Shown: positions 35,301-47,270 of the stretch, in pieces
Layout of the letters: every line of letters begins with the position of its first letter
Position numbering within the stretch: the first letter of the stretch is position 1
Assembly: GCA_033439295.1 (NCBI GenBank)
Contig: JAVTLE010000013.1
Location: forward strand, 62,001-126,000
Direction: 5' to 3'
Length of the DNA: 64,000 nt
Source of the DNA: Deuterostichococcus epilithicus
Taxonomy: Eukaryota; Chlorophyta; Trebouxiophyceae; Prasiolales; Stichococcaceae
The notes under the pieces: model-generated
Told to the model about the DNA's origin: nothing
Seen by the model: the letters and a program-made list of their open reading frames with translations, nothing else
Databases searched by the model: none
Position numbers and translations under genes: made by a program

Positions 35301-38300
35301 CCGTCACCGCATGAGAGACACAACGCGCTTGTGATGTGGAGGCGGGCGCGGAGCGGCTGGGCATGGCCGCCGTCAAGGACAAGGTGCAGGGAGGACCGCC
35401 GCCGACGAGGTGGCAGGGCGTGCTGTGAGGCCTCAGACGAGCGAAGGGAATGCAGTAGCAGGATGAGGCCATCGCGAAAGATGCGGTCCGGTCTCACTGT
35501 GTCGAGCTCGGCTGGCGGCCCCTGCAAGCGCACCAGCCTGTTGAACCAGTCCGATGGCCCATGCCAGGCCCCTGATGGGCCCACTGATACCGCACGGCAT
35601 TGCTGCCGCACTGCAGGAGGGCGTGCCCGAGGCGATTGCCACGCTCATCGAGGGCGGCATGCGCGTGTGGATGATCACGGGCGACAAGCAGGAGACGGCA
35701 ATCAACATCGGCATCAGCGCGGGCCTCATCTCGGACGCCGCGCGCACGCTGATCTGCAATTCCGGCTCCGTCGAGGCCGCTGGCAAGCGCCTCGGCGAGC
35801 TGCACGCGCAGCTGGAGCGTGAGCACGGTGTGCCGGGCGGCGCTCCTGGCCTGTCGCCGCGCAGCAGCGTCAGCAGCGCCAGCAGCCGGTGGGTTTCGCT
35901 CAGGGTTTAGGGTCCCTGATGCGTGGAGCTCCCGAGTGGCGGACAAGAGGAAAAGCTTGACAGGAGCAGAGCCGGCTCCGGCAATGCAGCGCAGCTGTGG
36001 CATGTGCAGAAGGACCCGAGGAATCAGCAGGGAGACCGCACCAGGTCATGCCTTTGATGTCGTTTCTGCGTCATCCCTCGTGCGTTTGAGCGGGCGCAGC
36101 CAGCCGCAGGTAATTCCACACCCATGTTTCTGCTCACCGCAGGGGCATGGTCAACGGCAGGGTGTCGAGCAGCACGACAGACGGCGTCAGTCTGCGGCAG
36201 GGCGAGCGGACCGGCGGCTCGCCGCAGCCCGTGAGCGCCAAAGCCGCCGGCGCCAACCGTCCCGAGTTTGTAATCGACGGCCGAACCCTGGGTGAGGCCT
36301 TCACCCTCTGCTGGCAGGCTCCTCCGCTGCACCGTCACGCTGCAGGCTGCAGAAGTGTGTCATGGCGCAGCAGCGGCGGCTGGTGTCACGAACACCGTGT
36401 ACCTCTGCACACTCCGCCTCAGATGCATCAACGCACTGGTGCTGCCAGGGCAGCAGCAGCCGGCGGCTGCACGCGGAGGAAGGCAACACCATGCTGCGCA
36501 GGCCACATGAGCCCCTGTTCCTCAAACGCCCCACCCACCCATGCAGTCGAGTCATCCCTTACATGCATCGTTCTCGCGCCGCAGGCTTCATCCTGGGCAC
36601 GCCGGCGGAGCAGCGGCTCGCGGCCGTCGCCGCCGGCTGCGCCTCGGTGGTCGTCTGCCGCGCGTCTCCCAGCCAGAAGGCCGCCGTGGTGCGCATGATG
36701 ATGCAGTATGAGCTGGCGACCGCAGAGGCCGGCGCGAAGGGCCGCTTGGGCCGCTGGCTGGCGCGCTACCGCAAGCGCATGGACTACAAGATGCTCGCCA
36801 TCGGCGACGGTGCGTCTGCTGCTCTCATTGACTGGTTCGACCGGCGCGGTTGGGAGGCGGCGTCTGACCGAAAAGAAGACCCGGGGGAGGGGGGAGGGGG
36901 CGCTGGATGGCGGCATGTATTGTGACTGCTATTCGCAGCGGCATGCCCTGGAGGTTTCAAAACAATCATCGCAATCAGCGTGAACCGGCAAGCCAGGGCG
37001 CGGCGCACGAAGGACGTCACATGGAGTGCTTTTCAATGTATTTATTCCCATGATTCCGACACTGCACCCCAGGCGCCAACGATGTCGCGATGATCCAGAC
37101 GGCGGACATAGGGGTCGGCATCATGGGCAAGGAGGGCCGCCAGGCCGTCAACAACTCCGACTACGCCATCGGCCAGTTCCGGTGCGCTGCTGCCATGCTG
37201 CCGCTGGTCGTCTGCGTCCTTGCGCCCAGCAGCACCAGTGCTGCAGGAACGCCCCGGAGCAATGCAGCACCAACAATGCACCCAGGTAGTGCATACGTGG
37301 GTACCTTCTCGCCGCTGGACATGCGTGGTGCCCCGCGCCGCGGCTTGCAGCTGCTGGTGGTGCTTGGCAGCCGGCTGGTGGCTCATCCTGACGATGGAAG
37401 TTGTTGGTGTGCCGCAGCTTCCTGGTGCGGCTGCTGATGGTGCACGGCAGCCTGTCGGTGTACCGCCTGGCGCGCCTCATCAAATACAGCTTCTACAAGA
37501 ACCTGTCGCTTGCCTTCCTCCTGTTCTACCTGCAAGGTGCGGCTGGCTGAGGCCATTGACGCTGTGAGGAGGGGTGTGCAACCCGCGCATGTCTTAATGG
37601 CCTTGCCGAAGGAGTGTCTCACTCACGTGTACATCGCCGAAAGAGTGTCTCACCCACATTCTCAGCTGTTCTTGCCTTGCAGGGTTTGCCGGCTGGTCAG
37701 GTGTGCAACCTTGCTGCTGCCGCTGGCTCGGCATGCACCCAGAGGCCTGACCTCACATCGCATGTGTATTCACTGAAGCAGAGGAGCGCTACAGTCCTAA
37801 GAGCATGCCTTTTGCATCGTGTCCTGGCCAAGCACTGCCACGATGGCCTGGAATTTGCCCTTTGCACAGGCCAATCGGTGCTGGACGGCATCACCGCCTC
37901 CTTCATCAACGCTTTCTTTGTACGTCCTGTCGCCAGCCTGGCCAAGCACCACCTTCCTTGTTCTGGTGATGAAGTCTGCCTCGCAGATTGTCTGCTAACA
38001 TACATCCAGTCCAACACTTACTGATATGCGCTGAAGCTGCTGCTCGTCGAACTCGCAGACGGCATTCCCCATCGGCTTCTTCTCTGTGCTGGACCGCCCC
38101 TTCAAAAACCTGTCCACGTACATGCGCTTCCCCAAGGTGTGCACCCCCCCTCTGCAGCCCTATTGCACAACAGCGCAGGCAGCAGTGACCTCGGCTTTCC
38201 CTGCAGCACCGAACTCCATACTGCTGCCAGCATGCAGTCTGTTCAGGGTGCGACCTGCGACCTGGAGGGGACGGCACTTCTGACGTGATCAATGTCTCTC

Positions 38301-40318
38301 CACAGCTGTACAACCTGAACAACCCGCTGCGGGCGCGCTCCTTCTGGAAGACGGGCATCATCATGGGCATCGCGCATGGCGCCGCCATCTTCTTCATCAT
38401 CTACTACTCCTCGGTGCGGTCCTCCAGCACCTCCTCGTCTTCAGTGGAGCACCGCCAGCATGTCAGGTGCTGTGCTGCTGCAAAAGCACACTTTCAGTAC
38501 AGGACCCACCCGCGCACTGGCTGCAGGTGCAGCTGCCGGCATGGCTACATGTGCCGACACCCAGTGCTGGATGTAGCAGCTTACTTGGCACTGCAAACAG
38601 ACTGCCCTCCAGTCAGCGCCTTTCAGCCGCTGATTTCCGGCTTGCCTTCACCCCACAGGTCTCGTCTGGCCGCGACAGCACCAACGACCTGTACTCGGCG
38701 GGCAAGGCCATGTTCGTGGCGCTGATCGCCACGGTGACTGCGGAGATTGGCCTGCTGGCGCGCTTCTGGACCTGGGAGTTCTGCCTCTGCGCCTTCTTCT
38801 CCTATGCGCTGGTGCGCCTTGGTCTTCTACCAGCCGCCTGCTGTGATCAGCTTGACATATGAACCCTAAACCTTTGTCGTGTGTAGGGTTTAGGGTGCAC
38901 AACAAGTTGTTCCTCTGCGCCGTCGTGGCCTACGCCCTGTTGCAGCATCAGGGAACCGTACGTGACAGCTGGCTGCCCCGTGAGTTGGAACTCATGAGGT
39001 TGATACTTGTGAGATTGAGACTTTGAGCGCAGAGGCTGGTGCAAGCAGGCTGGCGTCCCGCACAGCATCTGGCCCGTACGGGGTTCAATCTGAAAGAATC
39101 CCTGACCCCAGCGCTGTCAACTGCAGGTGTACGTGTTCCTGATCGTGGTGCCGCTCATCGAGCTGGGCTTCAACAGCTACGATATCACGCTGCTTGGCGT
39201 GGTACGCCCCCAGACTTCCGATTGAGCGGCATCGCATTGCGCGCGTGGCTGCTGCTGCGCCTGCTGCTGAGCCAGCACTTAAGCCGGCCTCGTCGTTGCT
39301 CGGCATAGGATCGTCACGATGCGCATGCACGCATGTACAAGCTGCCCTGTCCCCATTGGCTCAACCCGCCAGACGACGCTGCGCCTCAGTACTGACTGCG
39401 TGCCTGACGGAGGCCTGACCTTTTGCAACTGCAACCCTGCAGGGCGTGACCATGCTGGCGACGCCGGTCTTCTGGTTCCAGCAGATCTCCGTCCTGGCTG
39501 TGACGCTCGGCACTCGGTGTGCCTCATGCCGTCCTCCTGCACCTGTGATGGCTCTCTCATCATGCCACCCTGTGCAAGGTGCTTGTGCTACTGCACGCTG
39601 GTCATCGGCGCCTGGCGCTGGTGTCCCGCACGTGGGCGCTGGTTTAGCAGGTTGACAGTAGCATCTCCGCTGTGAGGTGACCGCGTCTGTCCCACCCTGC
39701 AGCATGCTGGACCGGTCGCTCCGTTCCACCTTCCGGCCCAACGACTATGAGGTGCGCCTGCTTCTGTCGTGTTGACCAGGGTTTTGTGGATGCTTGTCTC
39801 ATGTGGTCAGCCTTTTCTGCTGTACGCGTGCCTGTGCGCTTCTGCGTGTGCCACTGCTCTGCCTCCTTGAAGGGACGGCACATGTCCTGCGCCTGTGCTT
39901 TGGGTGCACGCCCCCGAAGGGTTCGAAAACCACGGCACCGTTTGTCATGCTCGCTGCGGCGCTGACAGCTGTGCATGTCTTGGCCGCAGATCGTGGCGGA
40001 GGCAGAGAACCGGGCGCCCGCGGACGCTGGGCTGGGTGAGGCGTCAGTGGCCCGCATTTCGGCGCTCTCGGTGTCCGCACCTGTGGACGGAAACGGCCCG
40101 GCGATCGAGCCCACTGCAGCGGCGGCGCCGCGCCAGAATGGGCTGCAGAAGCGGCAGGTGAGCTGCCCGTGCACTGCGCACTCCCCCTGCCTGCATCACA
40201 CTGGGTTCTGGCAGCATACTGGTTGGGCTGCCAAGTTTCGTTGGTGGAGGTGCCAGCCTGAGCAGCAGGGCCCTGGTGGGCACAGGTGGAGCCGCGCGGC
40301 AGCGACGCCGCGGTCTGA
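29304..40318 (+). CDS. P4-type ATPase (aminophospholipid flippase, ALA/DRS2 type)
   Basis: It flips phospholipids from the exoplasmic to the cytosolic leaflet of plasma, Golgi or endosomal membranes. Thirty exons are placed: 29304-29351, 29594-29721, 29908-29986, 30231-30402, 30673-30819, 31068-31216, 31441-31597, 31869-31976, 32243-32403, 32682-32881, 33073-33247, 33465-33522, 33714-33844, 34115-34204, 34610-34837, 35131-35286, 35617-35888, 36143-36291, 36585-36809, 37073-37181, 37418-37536, 37870-37919, 38059-38136, 38306-38413, 38659-38811, 39127-39201, 39443-39516, 39703-39751, 39990-40157 and 40286-40318. That gives 1282 aa with no phase break. Motifs are DGET (the actuator loop, near 191), DKTGT with phosphorylated Asp near 422, TGDK near 750 and GDGANDV near 943. 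FEQF, WWSTVSP, GQFRF and [20 protein letters not shown] are typical P4 membrane-region signatures. The exon 10 donor is ambiguous: GC at 32882, or GT slightly downstream. Confidence 0.93.
32640..32664. repeat. Degenerate telomere-like stretch in a P4-ATPase intron
   Basis: CCCAAACCCTAGACCCC near 32648-32664 is a degenerate CCCTAAA-type sequence. It is weak alone but echoes the clearer copies at 35903 and 38864. Confidence 0.4.
35903..35912. repeat. Interstitial telomere-type motif (GGGTTTAGGG)
   Basis: A ten-base match to the Arabidopsis/Chlorella-type TTTAGGG telomere repeat, in the intron that follows P4-ATPase exon 17. Confidence 0.6.
38864..38895. repeat. Inverted pair of telomere-type motifs in a P4-ATPase intron
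   Basis: CCCTAAACC at 38864-38872 faces GGGTTTAGGG at 38886-38895 across a 13-nt gap. They could pair as a hairpin of about 9 bp in the intron after exon 25. Confidence 0.8.
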
Positions 40319-40969
40319 TGAGGGTGTGGCGGCTTCCTCTGGGAACGCCGGGCGCGAGGCTGAAGGCTGCGGTATCCCGAGAGCAAGTCACATGATCTGA
40401 CGCCGGGCTGTGGCGAACTGGATGTCAACCCTGGCCGCCATCTGGGACTAGGCTGCCCTCTGGGCTGGCTGGAGCGCTGGGGCCGTGGCTGTGCATGGTG
40501 GCGGTAGCTTTCGAGGCTTCTGCACAGCCTCCGGCACGCATTTGTGACTGCAAGTTCAAGGGAATTGCATGTGTACAAAGCTGTCTACGGTATGTTGATT
40601 CGAATTCCTGCGCACCGGGGTGTGGACTGTGTGTACCCATGGACCTGCCATTCATTGTAACGAGGCCGAATTACAATTCGACAGCATGTGCCCATGCAAG
40701 CTTTGTTGAAGTCTTTCGACCAGTGTGTGCGTCTCCAGAAAGCTAGGGCACGTACACGCGGGGTGCTCCGGTGCTGCATTGCACCGTTGCCACCTCAGCA
40801 ACAATCTAACCTCCCATCTCGGCAATACTTCCTTCGGCGCTAAAGCAATTCACTTCAGAATGTAGTGGGTGGCTATGATAGTAGCCATAATCTCGATTGC
40901 ATGCGCAGCGTTGCCGTGTCATCAATTTGCGTCGTCAAAGCCTGAAGTCAGGTCGAGTTGCAAGGCAGG
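40319..40969. other. Intergenic region between the P4-ATPase and methyltransferase-RFK genes
   Basis: Contains a TGTAA element at 40656-40660, a candidate polyadenylation signal for the P4-ATPase, and presumably the promoter of the next gene. No RNA gene or other coding exon is supported. Confidence 0.4.
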
Positions 40970-43900
40970 ATGCAAGCCAACAGCGCGCAGTGGCAGGGCT
41001 TGACCAGGCAGCTGCAGCTTCATCGAGCTTTTTCAAATTCCTCTGCAATCACATGCCGCTCATTGTGGCCTGCTGCGTCGGGACTCAGGTCACAGAGTCC
41101 ACGGCGCACCTGCAGATGCCAGGCGAGGTCCTGCAAGTCTGCTGTTCTACGCCTGATCACACGAGTAGAGTCCACTTTGCAGATCTGCATATGCTCCGGT
41201 GGCCAGCTCTGCTACGCAAATTCACAACGACTCCATGATGGTGAACTGCAGATCGCGCAGCAGCGCAGACGCAGCGGGTACATTGCGGCAGCGGCAGAGG
41301 CGGCGGCGCAGGCGGCGCCGGATCGCGCGGAGCACAACAGGCGGCAGGCGGCCACTTTCGCGCGTGCTGCTGAGGAGTTTCTGCAACCGCTGCCAGAGGA
41401 CGTCCGCGCGGTGTGTGGCCGCCTGCGCTCACATTGGCGCACTCGGCTTCCTGTGCTGCGCGACTACAGCGCCAGCCCGTCGTACGAGCGCCAAAGCAGC
41501 TTCAGTTCAAGACAGCTTATTGGGATGGGCAGCTGGCTGCACTGACCTGCTCAGCACACACGGGCATCCCCGCTGTCTGCGCCTCGCATGCATGGAATGT
41601 GCAGCTTGCAAGGCTGGCCCCAAGGGAGTCCGTCGAGGCGTTTGCTGCCCTGTGCAGAGGCTAGGGCGCATCGCAAGGACGCCGCCGGAGCTGGACGCTG
41701 ACTCACGTGTCATCGACGTCGGCTCAGGCACTGGAGCACTCATACCCTTCCTGCAGGCGAGCCCCCTTGTCTGCTGTAGCATAGCTACGCACAGAGATCG
41801 AACTTCTCTGCTGCTTGCCTCAAACGCTCTGCGCAAACCTCATCGGAGATTTGCGGCAGTTGCCACCCGCATTGGATGAGCAGCGTTGCAGCGCAGATCA
41901 CATTTCACCGCCTTGACTACTTGCGACCGGACACGGACGATGCACAAGTCCAAGGCAGCAGATGCGCATCAGCAAGCCAGGAGACAAACCTGGATGAAAT
42001 GTGCGTTGCTGATCAGTGGCCAAGACGAGATTTGACATGCGTGCAGGAGCGGGAAGTGCGGGACATCCTGGCAGTGGAACTGTCGCCGGCGATGCTGGAC
42101 AGGCTCGCGCAGCGCTTCCCCAGCCCCGGCACCCTGGGGAACGATCTCGGGGTGAGCAGCTGCATGCGCAGCAGTGTCTGCAATCCTGTGCAGCCACGCT
42201 TCCGAGCGGATGGAATGGGAGCGATGCTAGGTATCTGCACGACAACAGGAGGCTGCAGAGCGCCTGACAGCCCGCAGTCAGGCGGGAGCGGCAGACCGCG
42301 GACTGCCGGCCAGCTGCTGCCCCTCTCCCCAGCGACAGTCATGCACACAGTCCCACATCGCACAGCTGAATGCTAACCGTGACTTCGCCACTGCATGATC
42401 CAACAAACTGCCACAGGTGCGCACATGGCAGGGCGATATCGCAGACGTGCCGGCGGCGCAGGGGCCCGCCGACGCAGTCTTCTTCAATGCAGTCTTCGGC
42501 AACGTGTTCGACCAACGGCAGGCGCTGCTGGCCGCGTCGCTGCTGCTGCGGCCGGGCGGCAGCATCGTCATCAGCCACCCGCTCGGTAGGTGAGGCTCCT
42601 GCTGGTTGGCTGCTGCTGCTGTTTGGCGGCCTTGCCGCTGATGCTGGTGAGGCATCGGCAAGTGGGGCTGTGAGCTGCAGCCGGACAGCAGCGCGGGCCT
42701 GGGGCGGCAGCTGCTTGGCAGAAGGACGTTCGCTGTGCACTGGCACAGTCATGTCAGCCCTTGGCCGGATGGCCCATCAGCTACTCTGCAGGCTGCCATC
42801 CTGCTCGTTGTGGTTGTGGTGGGTGACCACATCCTGTGTGGGCGGCAGGGAATGGCTGGCAGGCCTGTCGAGGCAGTCGCCAGAGACGGTGCCGCACGAG
42901 CTGCCGAGCCGGGAACAACTGGCGGCAATGACGCATGACCTCCCGCTGCGATTGAGCACCATCATGGACGAGCCGCAGGTCTACATCGCGCACCTCCAGG
43001 CAGGCGGCAGTTCACTGCACAGCAAGCAATAGGAAGCATGTGCACCTCTGTGTGCTTGGGCCTTGCGAGCTGGTTTCGAACAGGCATCAATCCCCGGCAT
43101 TTTCTGTTCACCTCATCTTGATTGTGCCCGTAAAATGGATCAATTTACAAGATCAGCCCAGCAGGCATGTGATGGCCTGGATCAGGCGCGGGGGTTGGCA
43201 TGGAGACTGCACTGCTGCCTGCAGCATCCCGCCACTCCTTGCCGTCACCACCTGCATCCATGGCCACCACGTATCGCACGAGACCCTGGTGCCTTGGATG
43301 CGGTGAGCGCGCCACGCTTCCGCATGGCAAGCCCACGCCCGTGTTCCCCAGCAGGTGCCGCCGCAGTACGCCTTCCCTGGCGCGCCGCTGCAGTTGCAAG
43401 GCGACGTCACCACCGGCTTCGGGCGCGGCAGCCGGGACCTGGGCTTCCCCACTGCCAACCTGCCGCCGGGGCCTCTGCAGCAGCAGCTGGCAGACCTGCC
43501 CAGCGGCGTGTACTTCGGGTGAGGTAGTTTTCCTGCATTGTAGGATTTTCGCCGTATGGTTCTATTGCGAGCCTAGGGGAGCTCGGCCCGGCTAATCTCT
43601 GGCTCCTCCATCTGCAGACAGTCCAGCTGCCCCTCGCTGCAGGCGCTGTCTCGCTCCGCCGTGGTTGCCTCTGCATGGCACATGTGCGGGCGTCCCATGA
43701 CGCATGCATGCACAGGCGTCCGACAGCAGCAGGCATGCTCCCATCCGGACAGCCCCTCTCACAACCTCCTCCATGCGGAAGCAAAGCCGATCACGCTGCC
43801 CAAGAACCAATACTCTCTGGCCGTTTCTGCACCCAGGTGGGCGCAACTGTGCGGTGGCAGCCAGGACAGCGGCCGGCCGGCCATCGATTTCGAGGTGCAC

Positions 43901-44591
43901 CCCATGGTCATGAATGTGGGCGTTCGGCCCACTCTGGAGGACGCCGGCGGCCTCACTGTCGAGGTGAGCCGCATGCGTGCTCTATTGAAGTAGTGCACCA
44001 CGTAGCAGCGCCCCTTCAGCCGGCTGCGAGGAGTGATTTTCAGGCCGATGGAAGGCGAGATGGGCATCTTCAGGGCGAGAGATGCATCCTCAAATGGGAC
44101 AGCGAGCGGCTCTGAGGTCCACTACCCTGCCGGCGCAGGTGCACGTGCTGCACAAGTACTCGAAGGACTTCTACGGCGAGCACATGCGGGCGCTGGCCCT
44201 TGGCTTCGTCAGGCAAGCAGTTCTCTCTGCAACTTGCCTCAAATAAGTCTTGCTTTACCCTGCTCCCTCACCCCGAGTGGGTCGCCTCAGCCCACCTATG
44301 CCACGCCTTCATGGCTGACCTTTGTACGTAGCATTCAAAGCAGCCTGCAGGATCAGGCTTATCCAAGGTGTCATACCTGCTCCGCCTACCTGCGAGGGCT
44401 TAGCCCTGGTCTCTGGCAGCGTGTCCTACAGCAAGCCTGAGCTGCGCAGGCCGGAAATGAAGTTTGACGGGCTGCCAGCACTCATGGCGCGCATCCGGGC
44501 GGACATCGGTGTCGCCAAAGCGCAACTGAGCGATCCTGCGCTGGTCGAGCTCGCGCAGTCGCCCTTCTTTCAGCGGGCCGGCTGTCGATGA
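40970..44591 (+). CDS. Apparent fusion of SAM-dependent methyltransferase and riboflavin kinase
   Basis: I place nine exons at 40970-41410, 41658-41756, 42047-42151, 42417-42589, 42849-42999, 43355-43518, 43837-43963, 44139-44212 and 44450-44591, giving 491 aa. Residues 1-147 include a Ser/Arg-rich possible transit peptide; the start is uncertain. Residues 148-323 are a class I methyltransferase: VIDVGSGTGALIPFLQ (SAM loop), ILAVELSPAMLDRLA, then GDIADVP, LLLRPGGSIVISHPLG. Residues 324-491 are a riboflavin kinase (riboflavin + ATP to FMN): TTGFGRGSRDLGFPTANLP, VMNVGVRPTL, the catalytic-type Glu before VHVLHKYSKDFYGE, and GFVRPEMKFDGLPALMARI. Donors after 41756, 42999 and 44212 read GC. The fusion depends on the GC intron 43000-43354; read through, the methyltransferase would stop at TAG 43030-43032. 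The RFK part has no start codon of its own that I can find. Confidence 0.7.
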
Positions 44592-44840
44592 CGAGTGACT
44601 GTGGCGGAGGCGCTGGAGGCTGCCTCCTCGACAGCTCGCGATTCTGAGGCGCCGCCAGCCTGGCCGCCATGTAGGCCGCAGGGCGCCCGCTGTGCCATCG
44701 TGACATGACCTCCGCAAACGCCCGAGCCACTTGCAGCAGTGGTGTGGCCGATGGGACAACCATAGATCGTGTGCGTCGCACGAGCACTTCCGCCCGGCCA
44801 CTTGTACAGTGCATTCCGGCACGTTGATCATTATTGTTCG
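41236..44840 (+). repeat. Direct duplication block, copy A (intact)
   Basis: This segment is repeated in the same orientation at 47271-49885. Homology starts just before the Ala-rich region of the first coding exon and continues about 250 bp past the RFK stop codon. Confidence 0.85.
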
Positions 44841-45260
44841 TACGTTGCCACTGAATCGCTGGTCTTGTAGATGCGCGTGCACCGTCCGCCGTTGCCGTTC
44901 GCTGTTGCTCTGTTTGTGACACGAGGTAAAGGCGCTCCAGCTGCCCCACGGCTGTTCTGTCGAAGCAGAGGAGGTGGGAGCGCTGCAACCGTACTGCGCC
45001 ACTCTGCAGCCGAGTTTGGTCATTGACTAGCACCCACGCTGGCTGAGCCTGCCAAGGTGGCAAGATGTGACTTTGCCAGACAACCGAATAAATGCGAGAG
45101 GGACCTGGGTGCTGACCACCTGACCTGATAATGCACAATGAGTGTGCAGAGGACCCAAATGCTGTCTGTTCACTGGCAAGAGTCTGCGCGCTGCAGTTGA
45201 TTTTGGCCAAATTATGGCAAGGATGCGAGGATGACTACAAGCGCCACTATTTCCCTCGCA
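44592..45260. other. Convergent intergenic region between the methyltransferase-RFK and plastid-protein genes
   Basis: Contains the tail of duplication block A (to about 44840) and repeat R1 copy b (44860-45171). No gene is supported within it. Confidence 0.5.
44860..45171 (-). repeat. Dispersed repeat R1, copy b (inverted relative to copy a)
   Basis: The reverse complement aligns along about 310 bp with 28508-28815, with many substitutions and small indels. Sits just after the 3' end of duplication block A. Confidence 0.8.
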
Positions 45261-46979
45261 TCACTCAGCCAGTTCCTCGGCGTCCTTCTTCTTCTCCTTC
45301 TTCTTCTCCGTCAGCTCCTTATCGTTCTTCTGCTTCTCCGCCAGCTCCTTGGCGGCTTCGTCCTTCTTCACCTGCCTGATGTCGGCAATCTCTTACATAG
45401 CAGCAAGTGTGCATGACTGCAGCATCGCCACAAGGATGGGTCACCACGATCAGATGTTGTGCACATATAATATTGTCGAGTCAGCTGATTTGCATACGGT
45501 GGATTCAAGACGCTCGCGAAGAATACTTTCGCACCTCCCAGACCGCCGAATCGGTCTCGTTCAGCACCACGCTGTGCTTCTCCAGCACGGCGGCCGCGTG
45601 GGTGAGGTCCGTCTGCATGTCCTCGCAGGTGTACACCTTCTTGATTTCGAGCACCACGTCCTTCTTGGCCCTGTCAGCCGCCTGAAAGCCTGCACTTGGT
45701 GGAAAAGTCCAGCCGGTCAGCAGCAGCAGGTGTCAGACAGTATGTACTGGCATGTACTCTCCTTGCTTTCCTGTAGGTTCCCTCCGCTGCACGCGCTGCT
45801 GACGATAAATAATCCCCACCCAGCGGCCGACACGAATTAATCCAGGACCCGGAACAAGAATCCCCTGCATGTATCAGCTGATACGCTATGGTCTGGCCGG
45901 GGCCCGCCTAGACCGGGGCCCGCACCCACTCCTGACCAGTGGATGCCGTCTGTGCACTGTACAGCCTTTGAAACGGCAAGAATGCATCACTCGGGACGCT
46001 GCGAGGCAGATCACCTTGTGGGAAGCAACGCTCGCCATACTGGAAGGCAAACATCTGTCTACCGCCTACTGCACCTGAGTCCTGCATCCCCATGGACACC
46101 TGCACCATCTATGGGACTTACAACATGCGATCGATTCTGCTCAACAAGATGCGGGGCCTCCTGCAAAGAGCGGGCCATTCGCACCCGAAACGATGATGCC
46201 TGTCGCCACGGCCAGCAATCAGGTGTAGGGGGCCTGCAGGTAGCTTTCGGCCGTAGGCATTTCTCCACGGGAAATGGCCATCAGAGAGGGATCCAGGCCG
46301 AAGAACAGCGCCGCCAGGCCGAACTGCTGCACCGCCACTCGTCCCAAGTGGCGTGCATCTGCAGCGCGCTGCACGGTGACCTCCTCCTATGAAGCAGCAA
46401 ATTCAATCAGCACGCAATTGAAGCTTTTTATGCCCTCAAGAGGTGGTGAACGTGTTTGGAGCACTGCACACAAGATCTAGGCACACTGGCTGCAGCTGGC
46501 TGCACTTCAAGCCTGCATGCACGGATGAGTAGCTGCACGCCAGGCGCAGCTGTGCAGGAAAGGTTCTCATTTTCTGACCTTTCTGCCGCCCGCATCATCG
46601 CCTGCCGCGGCCAGGCACAGCTGCACAGCGACATCAATGTCTCGGGGCAGGCATGCCACAGGAGCCTGTTCGCCGAGCGAGTCCCAGCAACTCTGCATGT
46701 ATATGAGAGGCTGTTGGACTGCGAATATAAGCAATATATGTTGAGCATGTGAGTCTCGCGTGTTTCAGTTGCCTGGGCTGCGCCCGCATCACTGCTTGCT
46801 GTGCCCGATCGGCTGCCAGTAGCAGCTCTTACCCGACCAGCAGTGACGCGTGATGACACGCGGAAGGTGAAGAGGAGCTGCCGCAACCCCGGTTGGATGC
46901 TGGACCGCCAGCTCGTCTGCCTGTGGACAGAACGAGTCGGCAGCACCGACACGGCACTACCAGCACGGGCCGCCTGCAT
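45261..46979 (-). CDS. Small predicted plastid-targeted protein with a Lys/Glu-rich tail, unknown function
   Basis: I do not recognise this protein. Four exons at 46833-46979, 46234-46386, 45535-45681 and 45261-45389 join in phase 0 and give 191 aa. Residues 1-49 (MQAARAGSAVSVLPTR, later LLFTFRVSSRVTAG) are Ser/Arg-rich with few acids, like a chloroplast transit peptide. Residues 65-90 (GRVAVQQFGLAALFFGL) form a hydrophobic segment after basic residues, which could be a membrane span or a thylakoid-lumen signal. The next part is a predicted helical region containing DVVLEIKKVYTCEDMQTDL and ITHAAAVLEKH-like sequence. The tail is a highly charged helix of ELAEKQKND and EKKKEKKKDAEEL. The junction after exon 2 would use a GC donor (CAG|GCCCCC) and is the weakest link. 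It lies between the fusion gene and its pseudogene copy. Confidence 0.6.
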
Positions 46980-47270
46980 CGCGGCGCGGGGTCTTTCCGC
47001 TGAGGTCAGGTAAGTTCAAACTCGGACCCGCAGGCCGGAAAAAGTGTCCGTCGCACCCAAGCCGCAAGTCGTCGGCCGGTTGGTGTTAGATCATTCTGCG
47101 TTTTTATAATAAGTTTCGGAACATGCTGACGTCATGTTCTAACTCCAGTCAGGAACAAGGCGGTGAATTAGGCGCCCACAAGGTGCCGAAATTTGCTGCA
47201 CTGACCCAATGCACACCAACATAACTGACTGTGCAGGTCAGTGTCTGTCACATGGGACAGGTCTGCTGTG
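46980..47270. promoter_or_regulatory. Spacer upstream of the plastid-protein gene and of duplication block B
   Basis: About 290 bp, presumably including the promoter of the minus-strand gene. Nothing else is recognised. Confidence 0.35.
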
